Of a stretch of 64,000 bases of DNA, positions 17,866 to 27,590 are shown one piece after another (position 1 is the first letter of the stretch; each line of letters begins with the position of its first letter). The notes beneath the pieces are model-generated. The model was not told the origin of the DNA and did no database searches. It was given only the letters and a program-made list of their open reading frames with translations. Source of the stretch: Burkholderia stabilis (lineage in GTDB: Bacteria > Pseudomonadota > Gammaproteobacteria > Burkholderiales > Burkholderiaceae); NCBI RefSeq assembly GCF_001742165.1, contig NZ_CP016443.1, positions 2,232,001 through 2,296,000 of the forward strand, written 5' to 3'. The translations under genes were made by a program, and so were the position numbers.

Positions 17866-19389
17866 TCACTCCGGCCGCGAAGACGTCACGCACGACATTG
17901 CTGCGCTCGCCGGGCGCTTCCCCTTTTCACGCCGCACCATCAACATCACCGCAACCGACACGCTCAGGATTCCGGAGCATCCCGTCGCGATCGAAAACCC
18001 GTGCGCCATCGCATCCCGATACGCACCGAGCATCTCCGGCCGGCCCGCCGCGAATACATGCTCCATCACGGCCTGGCGCGCAAGCGCCGCCGCATCGACG
18101 CTGCCGGCCGCCTGCAGCGCGCCCGTCATCCGATACACGGCGCCGACGCTCATCATGCTGCCGAGCACGGCGATGCCCATGCTCATCCCGGTCTGGCGCA
18201 GCGCGTTCATCGTCGCCGACGCCATGCCCGCGCGTTCGGCCGGCGCGAGCTCCATCACGCTCATGCCGGTCGCAGGCACCGCGAGCCCCGTGCCGACTCC
18301 GAGCACGGCCAACGCGAGGCCGACCGCCACGTAAGGCGTTCCCGCGCCGAAGCCGGCCATGACCGCGAGCATCGCGCCGATCAGGCCGTATCCGGCGATC
18401 ATCAGCGTGTGCAACGGAACGCGCGCCGCGATGCGCCCGAACAGCATCGACGTGATCGCCATCATCACGAACTGCGGCATCAGTTGCCAGCCAGCCGCGG
18501 CCGGTGCGAGACCCTGCGCCTGCTGCAAGAACAGCGACAGGAAAAACAGGCTGCTGTACCCCGAAAAACCGAGCACGAACGACGCGAGATTGGCGCGCAC
18601 CAGCCGCCGGTCGCCAAACAGCCAGACCGGCAGCAGCGGCCGCTCGACGCGCATTTCGACGCGCACGAACATGGCGAACGCCACCGCGGCGCCCGCCAGC
18701 GGCGCAAGCACCTTCGCATGCAACGCGCCGCCTTCGCCGATGCCGATCAGCCCGTACGTGAGCAACCCGAGCCAGACCACGCTCAGCGCCTGTCCGAGCG
18801 GATCGAACGCCGCATGCTGCGGATGCCGGCGCTCCGGAATGCCCCATGCGCCGAGCAACACGGCCGCGACGCCGATCGGCACGTTGACGAGGAAGATGTT
18901 CTGCCATCCGCCATGCTCGACGAGCAGGCCACCCAGCAGCGGCCCGAGGATCAGCGCAAGCGCGCTGAACGCGGACCATCCGCCAATTACGCGAGCGCGT
19001 TCGCGCGCATCGGGAAACGCATGCGTGAGGATCGGCATCGCGCCGGGAATCAGCAGCGCGCCGGCGAGCCCCTGGATCGCGCGCCCGGCCAGCAGCGGCC
19101 CGAGGCTGCCCGCACCCGCGCAGACCAGCGAGCCGGCCGTGAACAGGATCACGCTGGCGAGCCACACGCGCTTGTGGCCGTAACGATCGCCGAGCGGCCC
19201 GGCCGACAGCATGAACGCGGACAACGCGAGTGCATACGCGTTGACGACCCACTGCAGGCCGCCGATGTCGGTATCGAGCGCCGTCTGCAGCGTCGGCAAT
19301 GCGACGTTGACGATGCTGATGTCGAGCGTGGCGAGAAAGGTGCCGAGACAGGCGGCCAGGACGAGTGCGGCGCGGCGGTAGCGATCCAT
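17866..19389 (-). CDS. DHA2-family MFS drug/siderophore exporter, 14 TM
   Basis: 507 residues with about 14 hydrophobic segments and the MFS motif A-like GPLGDRYGHKRVW plus the N-terminal signature ATLDISIVNVALPTLQ of DHA2 (EmrB/QacA) exporters. It exports small compounds by proton antiport; the substrate is unknown. The upstream Fur-like box (19416-19434) hints at iron-controlled efflux, such as siderophore export, which is an inference. Divergent from a TetR gene at 19534 with a palindrome between them. Confidence 0.9.
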   Translation of the reverse strand: MDRYRRAALVLAACLGTFLATLDISIVNVALPTLQTALDTDIGGLQWVVNAYALALSAFMLSAGPLGDRYGHKRVWLASVILFTAGSLVCAGAGSLGPLLAGRAIQGLAGALLIPGAMPILTHAFPDARERARVIGGWSAFSALALILGPLLGGLLVEHGGWQNIFLVNVPIGVAAVLLGAWGIPERRHPQHAAFDPLGQALSVVWLGLLTYGLIGIGEGGALHAKVLAPLAGAAVAFAMFVRVEMRVERPLLPVWLFGDRRLVRANLASFVLGFSGYSSLFFLSLFLQQAQGLAPAAAGWQLMPQFVMMAITSMLFGRIAARVPLHTLMIAGYGLIGAMLAVMAGFGAGTPYVAVGLALAVLGVGTGLAVPATGMSVMELAPAERAGMASATMNALRQTGMSMGIAVLGSMMSVGAVYRMTGALQAAGSVDAAALARQAVMEHVFAAGRPEMLGAYRDAMAHGFSIATGCSGILSVSVAVMLMVRREKGKRPASAAMSCVTSSRPE

Positions 19390-19415
19390 GACGGTCGGCC
19401 CTCGACGGGCATATC

Positions 19416-19434
19416 GATGAGAATGATTCTCATC
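19416..19434. promoter_or_regulatory. Fur-like box upstream of the MFS exporter
   Basis: GATGAGAATGATTCTCATC, an almost perfect 19-base palindrome close to the Fur consensus GATAATGATWATCATTATC, 27 bases before the exporter start. It lies where the exporter promoter should be. Confidence 0.65.
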
Positions 19435-19446
19435 TTATATATCGAC

Positions 19447-19459
19447 TGACCGTCGGTCA
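19447..19459. promoter_or_regulatory. Palindromic TetR operator candidate
   Basis: TGACCGTCGGTCA, a perfect 6-1-6 palindrome in the gap between the divergent exporter and TetR genes, 75 bases before the TetR start. Placement fits a TetR operator controlling both genes. Confidence 0.6.
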
Positions 19460-19533
19460 ATGGATTGCATTGGCTGCAAACAGGGTGCTGGCCTAAACTG
19501 CGGGCTTTGCACGAACGGGCGTCGAGCCGCGCG

Positions 19534-20169
19534 ATGACGGACAGGATCAGGACGAGGACAGTGAAAGACGATGCGCCGGCAGCCAGGCTGCCGCGCACGA
19601 AGCCGGCGGAAGTCCGCCTCGAGGAACTGATGGCGGCGGCCGAAGCGCTGTTCCTCGAACAAGGCTTCGAAGCGACGACCATCAGCGAGATCGTCGAGCG
19701 CGCGCAGGTCGCAAAGGGCACGTTCTATCACTATTTCGAATCGAAGGCCGAGATGCTCGATGCGCTCGCGCAGCGCTATACGTCGTCGTTCCTGGACCGG
19801 CTTCAGCAGGCCGTGGATGCATGCGATGCCCACGACTGGCTCGGCCGCCTGCGCGCGTGGATCCGCACGAACATCGAGACCTACGCGGCAACCTATCGCA
19901 CGCACGACATCGTCTACGCGAACCATCATCACCACGATCGCGGGAATGCCGACAAGAACGCGATCCTCGTGCAGCTCGGCGCCATTCTCGACGGCGGCAT
20001 GCAGGCCGGCACCTGGCGCATCGCGCACCCGCAGGTCACCGCATTGCTGATCTATGCGGGCGTGCACGGCGCGACCGATCACATCATCGCGGCGCCGGAG
20101 ACGGATCGCGCCGCGTTCGTCGACGCCGTCGTCGCCGATTGCCTGCGGATGCTCGGCGTCGGCGAATGA
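19534..20169 (+). CDS. TetR-family transcriptional regulator
   Basis: 211 residues from ATGACGGAC. TetR_N helix-turn-helix near 35-75 (LMAAAEALFLEQGFEATTISEIVERAQVAKGTFYHYFESKAEML), followed by a helical ligand-binding domain. Divergent from the DHA2 exporter, whose expression it probably represses. A GTG at 19561 and an earlier ATG at 19465 are alternative starts; the latter would run through the region next to the palindrome and is less likely. Followed by a hairpin terminator. Confidence 0.85.
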   Translation: MTDRIRTRTVKDDAPAARLPRTKPAEVRLEELMAAAEALFLEQGFEATTISEIVERAQVAKGTFYHYFESKAEMLDALAQRYTSSFLDRLQQAVDACDAHDWLGRLRAWIRTNIETYAATYRTHDIVYANHHHHDRGNADKNAILVQLGAILDGGMQAGTWRIAHPQVTALLIYAGVHGATDHIIAAPETDRAAFVDAVVADCLRMLGVGE

Positions 20170-20190
20170 CGCGCGGCCGGCCGGAATGAA

Positions 20191-20214
20191 AAAGGGCGCC
20201 CGAGGGCGCCCTTT
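20191..20214. terminator. Bidirectional hairpin terminator
   Basis: AAAGGGCGCCC paired with GGGCGCCCTTT between the convergent TetR and hpnM genes, with A-runs on one side and T-runs on the other, so it can stop transcription from both directions. Confidence 0.75.
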
Positions 20215-20246
20215 GTGCATCCGGATTCCGGACCGCGCAGCGGCGA

Positions 20247-20843
20247 TCAGTTCGTCCGCGAATTGTGCTTCTGCAGATACGCGATCAACCCGTCGATCCC
20301 GCCCGACGCGAGCTGGCTCTTGAACTGGCCCTGGTAGACCTGGATCAGCCACGCGCCCGACATGTCGATGTCGTAGATCTTCCAGTCGTTGCCGACCTTG
20401 CCGAGCCGATAGCCGACCGACTGGCTGTCGCCCGGCGTCGTCACCGTCGACTGCACGAGCGCATCGGCGCCCGACGCGCCGCCGGCCTTGAACGAGAACT
20501 TCGCGTCCTGGCTGCCGAGCTGCGCGAGCGATGCGGCGTAGGTGCGCGTCATCAGCAGCTTGAACTGCTTGTACAGCTCCTGCTGCTGTTGCGGCGTCGC
20601 CTGCTTCCATGCATCGCCGACCGCGATGCGGGTCGTGCGCTCGAAGTTGGTCGCCGGCAGGAAGCGCTGCTCGACCACCTGCGTGACCTTCGCCATGTCG
20701 CCGCCGCGCGCGGCCGGATCGGCCTTCATCGCGGTGACGGTGCCCTCGACCGCATTGCGGACGATGTCGACCGGGGCGCTCTGCGCGAAAGCGGAAACCG
20801 ACACGGCGGCGGCCGCGACGAAAGCAAACAGATGACGTTTCAT
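20247..20843 (-). CDS. hpnM: MlaC/Ttg2D-like periplasmic lipid carrier, hopanoid-associated HpnM
   Basis: 198 residues with a cleavable signal peptide (MKRHLFAFVAAAAVSVSAFA-Q). The mature part is the toluene-tolerance Ttg2/MlaC fold (VVEQRFLPATNFERTTRIAVGDAWKQATPQQQQELYKQFKLLMTRTYA...DWKIYDIDMSGAWLIQVYQGQF). Its location divergent from hpnN and next to shc points to the HpnM subgroup, thought to help move hopanoids between membranes. Starting at ATG 20843; an upstream frame to 20963 lacks a signal peptide at its end. Confidence 0.85.
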   Translation of the reverse strand: MKRHLFAFVAAAAVSVSAFAQSAPVDIVRNAVEGTVTAMKADPAARGGDMAKVTQVVEQRFLPATNFERTTRIAVGDAWKQATPQQQQELYKQFKLLMTRTYAASLAQLGSQDAKFSFKAGGASGADALVQSTVTTPGDSQSVGYRLGKVGNDWKIYDIDMSGAWLIQVYQGQFKSQLASGGIDGLIAYLQKHNSRTN

Positions 20844-21170
20844 ACGGATATCGCACTCGATGAGAAAAAACGGCCGGCTCTTTGCATCGGCCGGTGCGGC
20901 AAAGTATACCGGGCCTGACGCCCGGGTGCCGCACCGTGACCGACTGTTACCTTTCGGCCGCATTTGTCACAGGCCCGGGCGGCGGCGCCACGACGCGACC
21001 CGGCGTCGATTATGTAAATATCCCCTTACAAAACGACGGGCCGCCGGTATCGATTCCGCCGCCGCGAACAAAGCTCCTTCCCGCTCCGAACCCCCCAACG
21101 TCACGACCGTCGCCACGCCGCGCCGGTATACTTGGCTACTTTGCCCTAGCCAGCCGCTCCCCACCGCCAC
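20844..21170. other. Divergent promoter region between hpnM and hpnN
   Basis: 327 bases. An inverted repeat TGTAA-N8-TTACA lies at 21013-21030 in a locally AT-rich spot and could be an operator or part of a promoter; its binder is unknown. No gene recognised. Confidence 0.45.
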
Positions 21171-23804
21171 ATGGTGACATCTCTCATCATCCGACTCGTT
21201 GCATGGTCGGTGCGCCGCCCCGTCTGGGTCGTCGTCCTGTCGCTCGTCATCGCCGCCGTCAGCGGCGTCTACGTCGCGCAGCATTTCAAGATCAACACCG
21301 ACATCAGCAAGCTCGTCGATGCGGAACCGCAATGGGCCGCGCTCGGCCAGGCTGTCGACAAGGCGTTCCCGCAACGCAACGGCACGATCCTCGCGGTCGT
21401 CGAAGCGCCCGCCCCCGAATTCGCGAATGCCGCCGCGCATGCGCTGACCGAAGCGCTGCAGAAGCAGGCCGACGCCGGCCGCATCGGCCAGGTCGCCGAG
21501 CCCGGCGGCGGCCCGTTCTTCGAGCACAACGGGCTGCTGTTCCTGTCGCCGCAGGAAGTCTCCGATACGACGTCGCAGCTTGCGAGCGCGCGCCCGCTCG
21601 TCAACGAGCTCGCGAAGAACCCGAGCCTGACCGGGCTCGCCACCACGCTCGCCACCACGCTCGGCCAGCCGCTGCTGACCGGCCAGGTGAAACTGCCCGC
21701 GATGGCGAAGCTGCTCGCGCGCAGCGCCGCGACGGTCGACGACGTGCTCGCCGGCAAGCCGGCCGCGTTCTCGTGGCGCGCGCTGGTCGACAGCGATGCC
21801 GCGCGGCAGCCCGCGCGCGCGTTCGTCACCGTGCAGCCCGTGGTCAACTACGGCGCGCTGAAGGCCGGCGCGGAAACGAGCCAGGTGATCCGCGACGCGG
21901 CCCGCTCGCTCGACCTCGAAAAGCGTTACGGCGCAGCCGTGCGCCTGACCGGCGAACAGCCGCTCGCCGACGACGAATTCGCATCGGTCGAAGATGGCGC
22001 GGCGCTGAACGGCGCGCTCACGCTGCTCGCCGTGCTCGTGATCCTGTGGCTCGCGCTGCGCTCGAAGCGGATGATCGGCTCGGTGCTCGTCACGCTGTTC
22101 GTCGGCCTCGTCGTGACCGCCGCGCTCGGCCTCGCGATGGTCGGTTCGCTGAACATGATCTCGGTCGCGTTCATGGTGCTGTTCGTCGGTCTCGGCGTCG
22201 ATTTCTCGATCCAGTACGGCGTGAAGTATCGCGAGGAACGTTTCCGCGACCCGCGCATCGATCACGCGCTGATCGGCGCCGCGCACTCGATGGGCATGCC
22301 GCTCGCGCTCGCCACCGCGGCCGTCGCGGCGAGCTTCTTCTCGTTCATCCCCACGGCTTATCGCGGCGTGTCCGAGCTCGGCCTGATCGCGGGCGTCGGG
22401 ATGTTCGTCGCGCTGCTGACCACGCTCACGCTGCTACCCGCGCTGCTGCGCCTGTTCGCGCCGCCGGGCGAATCGAAGACGCCGGGCTTCCCGTGGCTCG
22501 CGCCGGTCGACGATTTCCTCGATCGCCATCGCAAACCGATCCTGATCGGCACGCTCGTGGTCGTGATCGGCGCGCTGCCGCTGCTCGCGTTCCTGCGCTT
22601 CGACTTCAATCCGCTGCACCTGAAGGACCCGCACAGCGAATCGATGGCGACGCTGCTTGCGCTGAAGGATTCGCCCGAAGCGGCCGTCAACGACGTCACG
22701 CTGCTCGCGCCATCGCTCGCGGATGCCGACGCGGCCGCGAAGCGCCTCGATGCGCTGCCCGAAGTCGGCCGTACGACCACGCTGTCGACCTTCATCCCCG
22801 CCGACCAGCCGGCCAAGCGCGCGGCGATCGCCGCGGCCGCGAGCGACCTGCTGCCCGCGCTGACGCAGCCGGCCGCGCCGCCCGCGACCGACGCGCAGCG
22901 CGTCGCCGCGCTCAAGCGCGTGTCGGACCTGCTCGGCTACGCAGCCGAAGATCACCCGGGCCCGGGCGCGGCGGCCGCGCAGCATCTGTCCGCATCGCTC
23001 GCGAAGCTCGCCGCCGCCGACAGCGCGACGCGCGACCGCGCCGAGCGCGCGTTCTCCGACACGCTGCGCATCGCGCTGAACCAGCTCGCGGCGCTGCTGC
23101 AGCCGCAGGACATCACGCGCGAATCGCTGCCGCCGCAACTCGTGCGCGACTGGATCGCGCCGGACGGCCACGCGCTCGTGCAGATTTCGCCGAAGGTGCC
23201 GAAGGGCGTCGATCCGAACGACGACACGATGCTGCGCCATTTCGCGAAGTCCGTGAAAGCCGCGGAACCGGGCGCGACCGGCGGCCCGATCTCGATCCTG
23301 CATTCGGCCGACACGATCATCAACGCGTTCCTGCATGCGGCACTGTGGTCGATCATCTCGATCACGATCCTGCTGTGGGTCACGCTGCGCCGCTTCGGCG
23401 ACGTACTGCGCACGCTGGTGCCGCTGCTCGTGTCGGGCGTCGTGACGCTCGAGATGTGCGTCGTGCTCGGCATGCCGCTCAACTTCGCGAACATCATCGC
23501 GCTGCCGCTGATGCTCGGCGTCGGCGTCGCGTTCAAGGTGTATTTCGTGATGGCGTGGCGGGCGGGGCAGACGGGCCTGCTGCATTCGAGCCTCACGCAC
23601 GCGGTGCTGTTCAGCGCCGCGACGACGGCAACGGCATTCGGCAGCCTGTGGCTGTCGCACCACCCGGGCACGTCGAGCATGGGCAAGCTGCTCGCGCTGG
23701 CACTCACCTGCACGCTGATCGGCGCCGTGGTGTTCCAGCCCGTCCTGATGGGCAAACCGCGCGTCAAACGCGCCAAGAACCAAACGCAAGGAATCAATGA
23801 ATAA
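21171..23804 (+). CDS. hpnN: Hopanoid-associated RND transporter HpnN
   Basis: 877 residues. MmpL/RND layout: first TM helix ([23 protein letters not shown]), a periplasmic domain, five TM segments around residues 280-430 including [20 protein letters not shown], a second periplasmic domain, and a second TM cluster from about 720 to 865. HpnN is reported to move hopanoids to the outer membrane. Its stop overlaps the mlaA start by eight bases. The ATG at 21171 is used because the first helix follows directly. Confidence 0.9.
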   Translation: MVTSLIIRLVAWSVRRPVWVVVLSLVIAAVSGVYVAQHFKINTDISKLVDAEPQWAALGQAVDKAFPQRNGTILAVVEAPAPEFANAAAHALTEALQKQADAGRIGQVAEPGGGPFFEHNGLLFLSPQEVSDTTSQLASARPLVNELAKNPSLTGLATTLATTLGQPLLTGQVKLPAMAKLLARSAATVDDVLAGKPAAFSWRALVDSDAARQPARAFVTVQPVVNYGALKAGAETSQVIRDAARSLDLEKRYGAAVRLTGEQPLADDEFASVEDGAALNGALTLLAVLVILWLALRSKRMIGSVLVTLFVGLVVTAALGLAMVGSLNMISVAFMVLFVGLGVDFSIQYGVKYREERFRDPRIDHALIGAAHSMGMPLALATAAVAASFFSFIPTAYRGVSELGLIAGVGMFVALLTTLTLLPALLRLFAPPGESKTPGFPWLAPVDDFLDRHRKPILIGTLVVVIGALPLLAFLRFDFNPLHLKDPHSESMATLLALKDSPEAAVNDVTLLAPSLADADAAAKRLDALPEVGRTTTLSTFIPADQPAKRAAIAAAASDLLPALTQPAAPPATDAQRVAALKRVSDLLGYAAEDHPGPGAAAAQHLSASLAKLAAADSATRDRAERAFSDTLRIALNQLAALLQPQDITRESLPPQLVRDWIAPDGHALVQISPKVPKGVDPNDDTMLRHFAKSVKAAEPGATGGPISILHSADTIINAFLHAALWSIISITILLWVTLRRFGDVLRTLVPLLVSGVVTLEMCVVLGMPLNFANIIALPLMLGVGVAFKVYFVMAWRAGQTGLLHSSLTHAVLFSAATTATAFGSLWLSHHPGTSSMGKLLALALTCTLIGAVVFQPVLMGKPRVKRAKNQTQGINE

Positions 23805-24768
23805 GGTGCGAATCATGGCGGCGACCGTCGCCGCCAGCGCGATGCTGACCGGCTGCGCGACGGGACCGAACCGCAATCCCGACGACCCGCTCGAGCCGAT
23901 GAACCGGACGATGTACAAGATCAACGACGCCGTCGATTCGAACATCGCCGTGCCGATCGCGAAGGGTTACCAGAAGATCACGCCGACACCGGTACGCACC
24001 GCGATCAGCAACTTCTTCTCGAACCTCGGCGATCTCGGCAACATGGCGAACAACCTGCTGCAGTTGCGCATCACCGATGCGACGCAGGATCTGATGCGCG
24101 TGACGATGAACTCGCTGTTCGGCGTCGCCGGCCTGATCGACATCGCGACGCCGGCCGGGCTGCCGAAGCATCACCAGGATTTCGGGCTGACGCTCGCGCG
24201 CTGGGGCATGCCGTCCGGCCCGTACCTCGTGCTGCCGGTGTTCGGGCCGAGCACGGTCCGCGACGGCGTCGGCCGCGCGGTGGACGTGCGCTTCAACCTG
24301 CTCAACTACATCGAGCCGGCCGCGCGCAACCCGATGTACATCGCGCAGTTCATCAGCGCGCGTTCGGACCTGCTCGGCGCGACCGACCTGCTGAAGCAGG
24401 CCGCGCTCGATCCGTATTCGTTCGTGCGCGACGCGTACCTGCAGCAGCGCAAGTCGCTGACGTATCGCAGCCAGTCGTCGTCGGCCGCGCTGCCGACCTA
24501 CAACGAGCCGGGTGAACCGGGCGCCGCGCCGGCCGCGACGCCGGCCGTGCCGGGGCTGCCGAACTACGAGGATCCGGGCGAGTCGGGCGGCGCATCGGGC
24601 GCCACGCCGAACAACGCGCCGGCCGCGCCGGGGTTGCCGCAGTACGACGATCCGGGTGCGGACAATGCGATGCCCGCGAGTGCGCCAGCTGCCGCGCCGG
24701 TGGCGGCATCGGCCAGCTCGACGCCGGCCACGCCGGCCGCACCTGCGAGCGCGCCGGCCGCGCAGTAA
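23797..24768 (+). CDS. mlaA: MlaA/VacJ-family lipoprotein with proline-rich repeat tail
   Basis: 323 residues. Lipoprotein signal with lipobox LTGC (Cys19 or so), then the MlaA core ([50 protein letters not shown]...[36 protein letters not shown]). The last 90 residues are a Pro/Ala-rich extension with three imperfect repeats, [22 protein letters not shown] and [11 protein letters not shown]. MlaA sits in the outer membrane and extracts phospholipids; here, coupled to hpnN, it may handle hopanoids. Followed by a strong terminator. Confidence 0.88.
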   Translation: MNKVRIMAATVAASAMLTGCATGPNRNPDDPLEPMNRTMYKINDAVDSNIAVPIAKGYQKITPTPVRTAISNFFSNLGDLGNMANNLLQLRITDATQDLMRVTMNSLFGVAGLIDIATPAGLPKHHQDFGLTLARWGMPSGPYLVLPVFGPSTVRDGVGRAVDVRFNLLNYIEPAARNPMYIAQFISARSDLLGATDLLKQAALDPYSFVRDAYLQQRKSLTYRSQSSSAALPTYNEPGEPGAAPAATPAVPGLPNYEDPGESGGASGATPNNAPAAPGLPQYDDPGADNAMPASAPAAAPVAASASSTPATPAAPASAPAAQ

Positions 24769-24805
24769 CGCTGCCATGCCGTAACGGCGAGCACCGCAAA
24801 GACAA

Positions 24806-24839
24806 AGAGCGCTGCATCATGCAGCGCTCTTTTTTTTTT
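24806..24839. terminator. Terminator between mlaA and hpnG
   Basis: Perfect ten-base stem AGAGCGCTGC / GCAGCGCTCT with a five-base loop, followed by nine T residues. It ends hpnN-mlaA; the complementary A-run upstream is short, so reverse action on hpnG would be weaker. Confidence 0.9.
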
Positions 24840-24894
24840 GCGTACGAAACGGGACAGCGGGGAGAGGGAGAAGCAGAAACGCGGCGAGCGCCGC

Positions 24895-25602
24895 TCAGAC
24901 GATCCGCATCGCGCCCGCACGCTCGAACGCGTGCCGCGCCTGGATCAGCGTCGTGCGCGCCGCGCGCGCGTCGGCCGCGACCTGCAGCAGCGGGCCGAGC
25001 TGCGACGGCTGCTTCAGCAATTCGCGCAGGATCGGCAGGATCGCCGTGCTGCCGTCGTCGCGCAGGCCGGCCGTCGCCGCGCGCGGCAGCGTGCGCCACG
25101 CCGGATCGACGATCGCGCGGCATACCGCGAACGGCACGCCCCGTGCGGCCGCGAAGGCCGCCGCGATATGCGACTCCATGTCGACGGCAAGCGCGCCTTT
25201 CGCGTGATGCAGCGACGCCTTGTCCTGTTCGCTAATGACCGGCGCGCCGACGGCCGCGATCGTGCCGCGCGTGACCCGCGCCCATACGGGCGTGTCGTGC
25301 AGCGCGGCGACGAGCCGCGCGCTCCAGCCCGCATCGGTTTCAACGCGGCCGAACGGCCCGTCGATCGCATTCGCGATCACGAGCGCGCCGGGCGCCAGGT
25401 CGGGCGCGAGCCCGCCCGCCGTGCCGAAGCTCACGATGCCCGCGCAACCGCGTGCGGTCGCGTCGGCCAGCGCGCGTTCGAGCCGGTCGGCCCGCGCGGC
25501 GAACACGGCTTCGACGCCGTCACCGCGCGCGATGCGCGCCTCGAACGCCATCCCCGTCACCGCGATGACGGGCAATGCGCCGGTGTGCAAGGATGCGCCC
25601 AC
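24895..25602 (-). CDS. hpnG: Hopanoid phosphorylase HpnG (PNP/UDP family)
   Basis: 235 residues of the nucleoside phosphorylase fold (PVIAVTGMAFEARIARGDGV; GIVSFGTAGGLAPDLAPGALVIAN; AVDMESHIAAAFAAARGVPFAVCRAIVD). HpnG removes adenine from adenosylhopane to give a ribosyl-hopane precursor of bacteriohopanetetrol. Last gene of the minus-strand hpnD-hpnE-shc-hpnG set, 3 bases after the shc stop. The general family call is firm; the hopanoid role rests on context. Confidence 0.85.
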   Translation of the reverse strand: MGASLHTGALPVIAVTGMAFEARIARGDGVEAVFAARADRLERALADATARGCAGIVSFGTAGGLAPDLAPGALVIANAIDGPFGRVETDAGWSARLVAALHDTPVWARVTRGTIAAVGAPVISEQDKASLHHAKGALAVDMESHIAAAFAAARGVPFAVCRAIVDPAWRTLPRAATAGLRDDGSTAILPILRELLKQPSQLGPLLQVAADARAARTTLIQARHAFERAGAMRIV

Positions 25603-25605
25603 GCG

Positions 25606-27579
25606 TTACATCCCGACCGTGACGCGCGTCGCGTTGTCGCGCTTCAGGTTGCGGTAGCGCGCGAGCGCCCACAGCGGGAAGAACTTGCGATAGCCGTGAT
25701 AGCGCAGGTAGAACACGCGCGGGAAGCCCGTCGCCGTAAAGCGCGTCTCGTCCCACAGCCCGTGTTCCTTCTGCTCGGCGACCAGGTACTCGACGCCACG
25801 CGCGACCGCCGGGTTGTTCACCTCGCCGGCCGCCATCAGCCCGAGCAGCGCCCAGGCCGTCTGCGACGCGGTGCTCGGCGCCTGCTCGAAGCCGCGATAG
25901 TTCAGCTTGTAGCTGTCGCCGTCCTCGCCCCAGCCGCCGTCCTTGTTCTGGATCGACAGCAGCCACTGCGCGCCGCGCTTCACGCGCGGATCTTCCGGCC
26001 CGAGGCCCGCCGCGTTCAGCGAGCTCAGCGCGGTCCACGTGCCGTACACGTAGTTCATCCCCCAGCGGCCGTACCAGCTGCCGTCCGGCTCCTGTTCCTT
26101 CAGCATGTAGTCGAGCGCGCGGCGGGCCGGCTCGCTGTTCGCGGCCGTCTCGCCGAGCTGCGACAGCATCGACAGGCAGCGGCCCGATACGTCGGACGTC
26201 GGCGGATCGAGCAGCGCGCCGTGATCCGAGAACGGAATGTTGTTCAGGTAGTACTGCGTGTTTTCCGGTTCGAACGCGCCCCAGCCGCCGTCGCTGCTCT
26301 GCATGCCGACGACCCATTCGCGCGCGCGCGCCATCGAATCACGGTACGTATCCGACTGCTTGAGCTTCTGCGCGCGGTCCATCGCCATCACGACCACGGC
26401 CGTATCGTCGACGTCCGGGTAGTGCGCGTTCGCGTACTGGAACGCCCAGCCGCCGGGCCGCACGTTCGGGCGGCGCGAGATCCAGTCGCCGCGCACGTCG
26501 AGGATCTGCAGCGGGCGCAGCCATTCGAGGCCGCGCAGCACCGCTTCCTCGGCGCGCGCATCGCCGGTTTCGAGCAGCGCGTGCGCCGCGAGCGACGTGT
26601 CCCACACCGGCGACAGACACGGCTGGCAATACGCTTCGTCCTCGTGCACGACGAGCAGCTTCTCGACCGACTTGCGTGCGATCGCGCGGTTGGGGTGATC
26701 TTCCGCGTAGCCGAGCACGTCGTACATCATCACCGAGTTGGCCATCGCCGGATAGATCGCGCCGAGGCCGTCCTCGCCGTTCAGGCGCTCGTCGACGAAC
26801 GACACGGCCTGGCGGATCGCGCGTTCGCGCGTGTAGCTCGGGAACAAGCCGTCGACCGCGCGCAGCGCATGGTCGACCACGCGGAAGAACGCGAACCAGC
26901 CGGCGCTCTGGTGGCCCTGGCGCGGCAGCAGCCCGGCGTTGACGGGCGGGTCGATGAACAGCTCGTCGATGCGCACGCCGCGCGGGTTCTTCGCGAGCGG
27001 GCGCTTCGCGTTCAGCACGAGCAGCGGCACGATCACGGTGCGCGCCCAGTACGACACCTTCGACAGGTGGAACGGGAACCACTGCGGCAGCAGCATGATC
27101 TCGACCGGCATCATCGGCACCGCGCGCCACGGGATCGCGCCGTACAGCGCGAGCTGGATGCGCGTGAACACGTTCGACATCTCGGCGCCGCCCATCGCAT
27201 GGATTGCCTTGCGCGCGCGCTGCATGTGCTCGGCGTTCTCGTCGTCGCCGATCACCTTCAGCGCGAAATACGCCTTCACGCTCGCGCTGATGTTCGGCGC
27301 GCCGTCGGTGAACAGCGGCCAGCCGCCATCCGCCTGCTGGATGCGGCGCAGATACCGGCCGATCTTCTGTTCGAGCTCGAGGTTCGGCGTTTCGCCGAGA
27401 TAGTGGACGAGCAGCACGTATTCGGCGGGAATCGTCGAATCGGCTTCGAGTTCGTAGACCCAGTGCCCGTCCGCTTGCTGCGCGGCCAGCAGCGCGTCGG
27501 TCGCACGCGCGACGGCCGCGTCGACGCCGGCCGGCGCGGTGCCGGCGGACAAAGTAGCCATTTCGGTGAGATCGTTCAT
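25606..27579 (-). CDS. shc: Squalene-hopene cyclase
   Basis: 657 residues. The catalytic DXDD motif is present (HYPDVDDTAVVVMAMDRA) and several QW-type repeats are visible (QQADGHWVYELEAD, QQADGGWPLFTDG, QSSDGGWGAFEPEN, QEPDGSWYGRWGMNYVYGTW, QNKDGGWGEDGDSY). Cyclises squalene to hopene on the membrane. Upstream at 11 bases lies hpnE, downstream hpnG. Two shc copies are known in B. cenocepacia; this matches the chromosome 2 location as I remember it. Confidence 0.95.
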   Translation of the reverse strand: MNDLTEMATLSAGTAPAGVDAAVARATDALLAAQQADGHWVYELEADSTIPAEYVLLVHYLGETPNLELEQKIGRYLRRIQQADGGWPLFTDGAPNISASVKAYFALKVIGDDENAEHMQRARKAIHAMGGAEMSNVFTRIQLALYGAIPWRAVPMMPVEIMLLPQWFPFHLSKVSYWARTVIVPLLVLNAKRPLAKNPRGVRIDELFIDPPVNAGLLPRQGHQSAGWFAFFRVVDHALRAVDGLFPSYTRERAIRQAVSFVDERLNGEDGLGAIYPAMANSVMMYDVLGYAEDHPNRAIARKSVEKLLVVHEDEAYCQPCLSPVWDTSLAAHALLETGDARAEEAVLRGLEWLRPLQILDVRGDWISRRPNVRPGGWAFQYANAHYPDVDDTAVVVMAMDRAQKLKQSDTYRDSMARAREWVVGMQSSDGGWGAFEPENTQYYLNNIPFSDHGALLDPPTSDVSGRCLSMLSQLGETAANSEPARRALDYMLKEQEPDGSWYGRWGMNYVYGTWTALSSLNAAGLGPEDPRVKRGAQWLLSIQNKDGGWGEDGDSYKLNYRGFEQAPSTASQTAWALLGLMAAGEVNNPAVARGVEYLVAEQKEHGLWDETRFTATGFPRVFYLRYHGYRKFFPLWALARYRNLKRDNATRVTVGM

Positions 27580-27590
27580 CGGTCCCTCTC

